Notes under the pieces: generated by a model
The model's input: only the letters and a program-made list of their open reading frames with translations
Told to the model about the DNA's origin: nothing
The model's database searches: none
Position numbers and translations under genes: made by a program
Source of the DNA: Pseudomonadota bacterium
Lineage (GTDB): Bacteria > Pseudomonadota > Gammaproteobacteria > Enterobacterales > Enterobacteriaceae
Reading direction: 5' to 3'
Length of the DNA: 10,784 nt
Assembly (NCBI GenBank): GCA_023454395.1
Contig: JAEYFY010000459.1
Span: forward strand, 1 to 10,784
In this document: positions 7,499-10,784 of the stretch, in pieces
Layout: each line of letters opens with the position of its first letter
Position numbering within the stretch: the first letter of the stretch is position 1

Positions 7499-9310
7499 TT
7501 AATAGACATCCCTCTGATAACGCCTTTCTAGACGTAGCTCACTTAAGTATTCATCTGCTTCTTCAATATTTTTATTGCCATACTCCATCACAATATCTAA
7601 CAACGCCTGTTCAACATCTTTTGCCATTCGTGACGCATCACCACAGACATAAAGATAGGCACCTTGCTGTAACCATTGCCAAATCTCATTGCCACGTTCA
7701 CGCAATTTATCTTGTACATAAATTTTATGTGCTTGATCTCGTGACCATGCTAAATCGATATGAGTTAACAGGCCGCTTTTGACATAACGTTGCCATTCCA
7801 CTTGATAGAGAAAATCTTCTACAAAATGAGGATTACCAAAAAATAACCAATTTTTACCTGTTGCCGCGTCATTTTCGCGCTGCTGCATAAAACTTCTAAA
7901 AGGTGCAATGCCTGTACCTGGGCCAATCATAATGACCGGTGCAGTGTTATCTTCAGGGAGACGAAAATGTGCATTTTTTTCGATAAAAACATTGACGCTA
8001 TCACCTTCTTTTAAGCCATCAGCTAAAAAACCAGAGGCTCCGCCGGTATAAGCACGCGAGTTAACGTCGTAACGTACAACCCCTAAAGTAAGGTGTACTT
8101 CGTCTTCGACTTCTTGTTGTGACGATGCAATAGAGTAAAGGCGAGGAGTCAGTGGACGTAAAATATCCACAAAATCTTGTGCCGTAGGTTGAGCGCAATA
8201 TTGGCGTACCATCTCATTAATAGGGTGTTTGTCTGCATATTGCTGAAGCTTGGTTTTATCCGCCACCAATGACAATAGATCTTCATGACGCGTCAATTGG
8301 GCATAAGCTTTTACGATAGGTGCGCTATTTTGAGTTAGCTCACAATGGTGCAGTAACGCTTCTTTTAAGGTGAATGTTTGAGATTTTAACGTGACAGGTT
8401 CATCACCCTTTAGCCACAACAAAGCAATAAGTTCATCAACTTTTTCAGATGAGTTATTAAACCAAACTCCCAACGCATCACCCGGTTGATATTGCAGATC
8501 AGAGCCTTCAAGGCTGATTTCAATATGGCGAATATCTCTATCTGAATTTCTGCCTGTGATTTTTTGATTTGTCAGTAATGTGGCAGTAAAAGGCGCATCT
8601 CTATGATAGATAGAGGCATTAACCGTATCTGTCGTGCCTGACTGTGTTTGTTGTAAGACTTGCGTACTTTGTGCCGGCACTCTTGCTGTTAAGAGTTCTG
8701 TAAGCTGTTTTATCCATTCATCCGCAACAGATTGATATTCAACATCAGCATCAACTCTTGGTAATAAACGTGTTGCACCCAGTTGTGCTATGCGCTCATC
8801 AAAGTCTTTTCCTGCCTTACAGAAATGCTCATACGAGGTATCGCCTAAGCTCAATACTGCATAAGCCGTTTCTTTCATTTCAGCGGCTTTTTTAGAGTTC
8901 AGGTATTTATAAAAAGCTATCGCTTCTTCAGGAGGATCACCCTCACCTTGCGTCGATGCAATGATGATCAAGGTGGTGGTTTTATGGATCTGCTTAAACT
9001 TATATTCACCTGCGGAATAGAGTTCTACGTTCAATTTGTGAGCAACCAGATTATCTCGCAACTGTTCTGCAAGGTGACGCGCATTACCCGTTTGAGAAGC
9101 CGAGATCAATGTAATAGTTTCTAGCTCTGGTACTTGCACTGAAGTAGCCGTTGTCGATGTGGATACCACAGAAGGATTAAGTTGTCCCCACAAATAGCCT
9201 GATAACCATGCAATTTGCGCTGTTGAGAGATCTTTTGTTGCGTCCTGTAATTTATTCAATTGCTCCGGCGTTAATGGAAGCATTGATAATAATGGAGGTT
9301 GATTGCTCAT
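7499..9310 (-). CDS. cysJ: Sulfite reductase (NADPH) flavoprotein alpha-component CysJ
   Basis: CysJ is the diflavin subunit of sulfite reductase. It takes electrons from NADPH to FAD, then FMN, then the CysI siroheme-cluster centre. It has 603 residues (E. coli 599). The N-terminal flavodoxin domain shows [13 protein letters not shown] (69-81), [10 protein letters not shown] (119-128) and [10 protein letters not shown] (155-164). The ferredoxin-reductase-like part shows [10 protein letters not shown], the FAD motif RLYSIASS (390-397), the NADP site [16 protein letters not shown] (463-478), [11 protein letters not shown] (556-566) and the C-terminal RYQRDVY. The ATG at 9310 is preceded directly by an in-frame TAA, and AGGA lies just upstream, so the start is firm. 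It is the first gene of cysJIH, and transcription starts in the shared region with divergent queD. Confidence 0.98.
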   Translation of the reverse strand: MSNQPPLLSMLPLTPEQLNKLQDATKDLSTAQIAWLSGYLWGQLNPSVVSTSTTATSVQVPELETITLISASQTGNARHLAEQLRDNLVAHKLNVELYSAGEYKFKQIHKTTTLIIIASTQGEGDPPEEAIAFYKYLNSKKAAEMKETAYAVLSLGDTSYEHFCKAGKDFDERIAQLGATRLLPRVDADVEYQSVADEWIKQLTELLTARVPAQSTQVLQQTQSGTTDTVNASIYHRDAPFTATLLTNQKITGRNSDRDIRHIEISLEGSDLQYQPGDALGVWFNNSSEKVDELIALLWLKGDEPVTLKSQTFTLKEALLHHCELTQNSAPIVKAYAQLTRHEDLLSLVADKTKLQQYADKHPINEMVRQYCAQPTAQDFVDILRPLTPRLYSIASSQQEVEDEVHLTLGVVRYDVNSRAYTGGASGFLADGLKEGDSVNVFIEKNAHFRLPEDNTAPVIMIGPGTGIAPFRSFMQQRENDAATGKNWLFFGNPHFVEDFLYQVEWQRYVKSGLLTHIDLAWSRDQAHKIYVQDKLRERGNEIWQWLQQGAYLYVCGDASRMAKDVEQALLDIVMEYGNKNIEEADEYLSELRLERRYQRDVY

Positions 9311-9322
9311 TTATCCTGCCTT

Positions 9323-9349
9323 AAAAAAGCGAAGCACTTATCTGTGCTT
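9323..9349 (-). promoter_or_regulatory. Terminator-like hairpin in the cysJ leader
   Basis: On minus, AAGCAC (9349-9344) pairs with GTGCTT (9337-9332) in a 6-bp stem with a 6-nt loop. CGC and then six T (9328-9323) follow, ending 12 nt before the cysJ ATG. The layout resembles a weak intrinsic terminator or attenuator right before the ribosome binding site. No leader peptide or antiterminator fold is obvious. It may be chance in A+T-rich DNA. Confidence 0.35.
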
Positions 9350-9428
9350 TATTGTTCTTTGATAATATTTCTAATGTTGAGAGGGTATCTCACGACTAGA
9401 AGGTGAATTAAAGACCTGTTGGCTCTAT

Positions 9429-9457
9429 CTAATAACCTTAAATGCTAAATTTATTTA
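9429..9457 (-). promoter_or_regulatory. Candidate promoter of cysJIH
   Basis: Minus TATTAG (9434-9429, 4/6 to the -10 consensus) is preceded at 17 bp by a poor -35 (TAAATA, 9457-9452). I chose it mainly because it puts the upstream dyad at about -40 to -76, where CysB acts. The start would be near 9422, with a leader of about 110 nt. A better -10 sequence, TATTAT at 9367-9362, lies nearer the gene but has no -35 or activator-like site at the right spacing. Confidence 0.35.
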
Positions 9458-9462
9458 TTGGT

Positions 9463-9497
9463 TTCCTTTATCGATATAATAGATAAGCATAAAGGAA
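9463..9497. promoter_or_regulatory. 9-bp inverted repeat, candidate CysB activation site for cysJ
   Basis: TTCCTTTAT (9463-9471) and ATAAAGGAA (9489-9497) form a perfect dyad with a 17-bp spacer centred at 9480. CysB activation sites are described as two convergent 19-bp half-sites separated by one or two base pairs; this dyad fits that size and orientation. The TTCCTTT core recurs upstream of cysG. The dyad is directly visible; assignment to CysB rests on position, gene context and remembered site architecture. Confidence 0.5.
9475..9480 (+). promoter_or_regulatory. Candidate -10 element of queD
   Basis: Plus reads TATAAT, a perfect -10 hexamer, inside the spacer of the inverted repeat. No good -35 lies 16-18 bp upstream (TATTTA or similar). 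A start near 9487 would give queD a leader of about 120 nt. A weaker alternative is TACACT at 9550-9555. In this A+T-rich stretch a chance match is possible. Confidence 0.3.
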
Positions 9498-9553
9498 GCT
9501 AATAAGTGATTAAGATTAACGGAGATTAGGCGTGATACGCTAAATCGGCTACA

Positions 9554-9585
9554 CTGATAGCGTTCGTTCTATCTGTTTCTTTTTT
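9554..9585 (+). promoter_or_regulatory. Weak terminator-like hairpin in the queD leader
   Basis: On plus, GATAG (9556-9560) pairs with CTATC (9569-9573) around an 8-nt loop. A C-G pair past one mismatch can extend the stem. A T-rich stretch ending in six T (9580-9585) follows, about 25 nt before the queD start. The stem is short and A+T-rich, so I give it low weight. Confidence 0.25.
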
Positions 9586-9609
9586 ACTAATTAAGTCAAG
9601 AGAGTTTTG

Positions 9610-9972
9610 ATGACAACCACCATCTTTAAAGATTTTCAGTTTGAAGCTGCCCACCATTTACCTCATGTTCCTGAAGGCCACAAATGTGGACGTCTTCATG
9701 GGCACTCTTTCCTTGTTAGATTAGAACTAACAGGTGAAGTTGATGCGCATTCAGGTTGGCTTATTGATTTTGCTGATGTAAAAGCCGCATTTAAACCTAC
9801 TCTTGAGCGTCTAGATCACTACTATCTTAATGAAATTGAAGGGCTAGAAAATCCGACCAGCGAAGTGCTGGCAAAATGGATTTGGCAACAAGTAAAACCG
9901 TCATTACCATTATTATCTGCGGTGATGGTGAAAGAGACGTGTACAGCAGGATGTATTTATCGCGGTGAGTAA
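9610..9972 (+). CDS. queD: 6-carboxy-5,6,7,8-tetrahydropterin synthase QueD
   Basis: QueD converts 7,8-dihydroneopterin triphosphate to 6-carboxytetrahydropterin, the first committed step towards preQ0 and queuosine in tRNA. From the ATG at 9610 it has 120 residues. A TTG directly before it would give 121, the E. coli length, where the protein starts MMSTT; AGAG five bases before the ATG favours the ATG. The zinc-binding histidines are at 15, 30 and 32 (AAHHLPHV and CGRLHGHSF). The catalytic Cys is at 26, and LDHYYLN places Asp69 and His70. [13 protein letters not shown] with Glu109 ends the protein. It belongs to the PTPS/QueD family and matches E. coli QueD almost throughout. It is transcribed away from cysJ, as in E. 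coli, and converges with queE. Confidence 0.97.
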   Translation: MTTTIFKDFQFEAAHHLPHVPEGHKCGRLHGHSFLVRLELTGEVDAHSGWLIDFADVKAAFKPTLERLDHYYLNEIEGLENPTSEVLAKWIWQQVKPSLPLLSAVMVKETCTAGCIYRGE

Positions 9973-10002
9973 ATCGGGTTTAACATTAAACCGTTATCAC
10001 CT

Positions 10003-10038
10003 AAAAAGAAAATCAGCCTTTTATTGGCTGATTTTTTT
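10003..10038. terminator. Bidirectional intrinsic terminator between queD and queE
   Basis: AAAATCAGCC (10009-10018) and GGCTGATTTT (10026-10035) form a perfect 10-bp stem with a 7-nt loop. Seven T (10032-10038) end the plus-strand hairpin. On minus, the stem is followed by CTTTTT (10008-10003). It lies 36 nt after queD and 18 nt after queE and should end both convergent transcripts. Confidence 0.9.
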
Positions 10039-10053
10039 ATATTAAAAACGCAA

Positions 10054-10725
10054 TCACGCAATATTTAAATACTTATGCGTTTGCATCGAGAAACGCCAAT
10101 TACGTTCAATACAGGTTTTAATACATAATGCTGTCGCACTCTCTTTACAACTAATAGGCTGTAAGGCAACAACAGGTACAGGGTGTTCTGTGCGTAATGT
10201 CAGTAAGGCATCTAACGCTTCAATATCTTTCGCACGTCCAACGGGATGTTTTATCTCATTAGCGCGATTGATAGCGCTGGGTAATACCGTAAATCCCCCT
10301 TTCATGCCTACTTTTGGGGAAAGTGTCACCCATGTTTTCTCACTACATAAAATATCGTGAGTACCACTGGTTTCTATCTGACAGGCAAAACCAGCTTGCT
10401 CTAGTCCTTCTGTTAAAGAGCGTAAATCATATAAGCAAGGCTCGCCTCCCGTGATAACCACATGTTTTGCACTATAACCTTGCTGTTGGAAAAGTGATAA
10501 AATCTGAGCGACGCTGGCTTCTCCCCACGTATCACTTTCTTGCGTTTTAATAGGAATGTCGCCAAGAGGAACTTTTTTATCGTCTTCTTTTTCCCAAGTA
10601 TGTTTGGTATCACACCAACTACAACCGACAGGGCAACCTTGTAATCGAACAAAAAGTGCAGGAACGCCAGTAAAAACACCTTCACCCTGTAAGGTTTGAA
10701 ACACTTCATTAATGGGGTATTGCAT
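10054..10725 (-). CDS. queE: 7-carboxy-7-deazaguanine synthase QueE (radical SAM)
   Basis: QueE is a radical-SAM enzyme that rearranges 6-carboxytetrahydropterin, the product of QueD, into 7-carboxy-7-deazaguanine on the way to queuosine. It has 223 residues, the E. coli length. The cluster cysteines are in [11 protein letters not shown] (Cys31, Cys35, Cys38), a CX3CX2C spacing. FQTLQGEG (9-16), TGGEP (91-95), [19 protein letters not shown] and the terminus [10 protein letters not shown] also match E. coli QueE. The extra region after the cluster motif (about 41-70, HTWEK...SDTWGEAS) is kept; in E. coli QueE that region is linked to its second role as a division inhibitor. The ATG at 10725 has only a weak AGAG upstream. 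The 59 nt beyond it contain no clear promoter, and the upstream neighbour is outside the window. Confidence 0.97.
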   Translation of the reverse strand: MQYPINEVFQTLQGEGVFTGVPALFVRLQGCPVGCSWCDTKHTWEKEDDKKVPLGDIPIKTQESDTWGEASVAQILSLFQQQGYSAKHVVITGGEPCLYDLRSLTEGLEQAGFACQIETSGTHDILCSEKTWVTLSPKVGMKGGFTVLPSAINRANEIKHPVGRAKDIEALDALLTLRTEHPVPVVALQPISCKESATALCIKTCIERNWRFSMQTHKYLNIA

Positions 10726-10784
10726 AAGAAACTCTGATATCCAATGAATGCTGATGATTATTACAGATAACTATCTCACCGTAA

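Noticed and set aside
7489..7782. Plus-strand frame of 97 codons antisense to the cysJ 3' end
   Set aside because: A shadow of a highly conserved gene; the translated sequence is rich in His and Leu with no domain-like pattern.
9541..9609. Possible preQ1 riboswitch in the queD leader (CTACACT and TTTTTTACTAA)
   Set aside because: The A-rich tail and loop pairing of preQ1-I aptamers are not present in the right order, and the hairpin does not leave the expected pseudoknot.
10413..10709. Minus-strand frame of 98 codons inside queE
   Set aside because: It is a shifted-frame shadow of queE, rich in Lys and Phe; queE itself is intact and matches its family end to end.
10765..10776. Short palindrome AGATA-AC-TATCT upstream of queE
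   Set aside because: Five-bp arms in A+T-rich DNA near the window edge are expected by chance, and no promoter context is visible.
1..10784. CRISPR arrays, tRNA or rRNA genes, insertion sequences, prophage or toxin-antitoxin genes
   Set aside because: I looked for repeated spacers, tRNA-like folds, transposase motifs and terminal repeats and saw none; the sense strands are almost filled by housekeeping genes.

Overview
The window is a chromosomal segment of an A+T-rich gammaproteobacterium of the order Enterobacterales. Its proteins read like E. coli homologues with collinear motifs, often at identical residue numbers. The A+T bias and the cysJ-cysI-cysH-cysG-cysD-cysN-cysC gene order suggest the Morganellaceae (Proteus/Providencia type). 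That placement is inference from sequence alone.

Layout, left to right. Positions 1-84 (minus) hold the 5' end of ftsB, a cell-division gene cut by the window edge. Positions 85-414 are a non-coding gap with one imperfect hairpin. Positions 415-4834 (minus) hold cysG-cysD-cysN-cysC in transcription order, tightly spaced: 12 nt, 11 nt, then a 1-nt stop/start overlap. Positions 4835-5039 hold a strong intrinsic terminator behind cysH and a candidate promoter with a CysB-like site for cysG. Positions 5040-9310 (minus) hold cysJ-cysI-cysH, with cysJ and cysI abutting and cysI and cysH overlapping by 4 nt. Positions 9311-9609 are a divergent regulatory region between cysJ and queD. queD lies on plus (9610-9972) and converges on queE on minus (10054-10725), with a two-way terminator between them.

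Together the cys genes encode nearly the whole assimilatory path from intracellular sulfate to sulfide. CysD/CysN make APS from sulfate and ATP with GTP hydrolysis. CysC phosphorylates it to PAPS. CysH reduces PAPS to sulfite with thioredoxin. CysJ/CysI reduce sulfite to sulfide with NADPH. CysG makes the siroheme that CysI needs. Sulfate transport, cysteine synthase and the regulator CysB are not in the window. QueD and QueE catalyse consecutive steps of 7-deazaguanine (queuosine) biosynthesis.

The coding content is well-known housekeeping metabolism and I see no undescribed system. The points worth a second look are regulatory: the terminator and probable second promoter that split the cluster into cysJIH and cysGDNC, a 9-bp inverted repeat upstream of cysJ that fits a CysB activation site and encloses a perfect TATAAT facing queD, and terminator-like hairpins in the cysJ and queD leaders. 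The partial ftsB and the GTG start of cysC are easy to miss.
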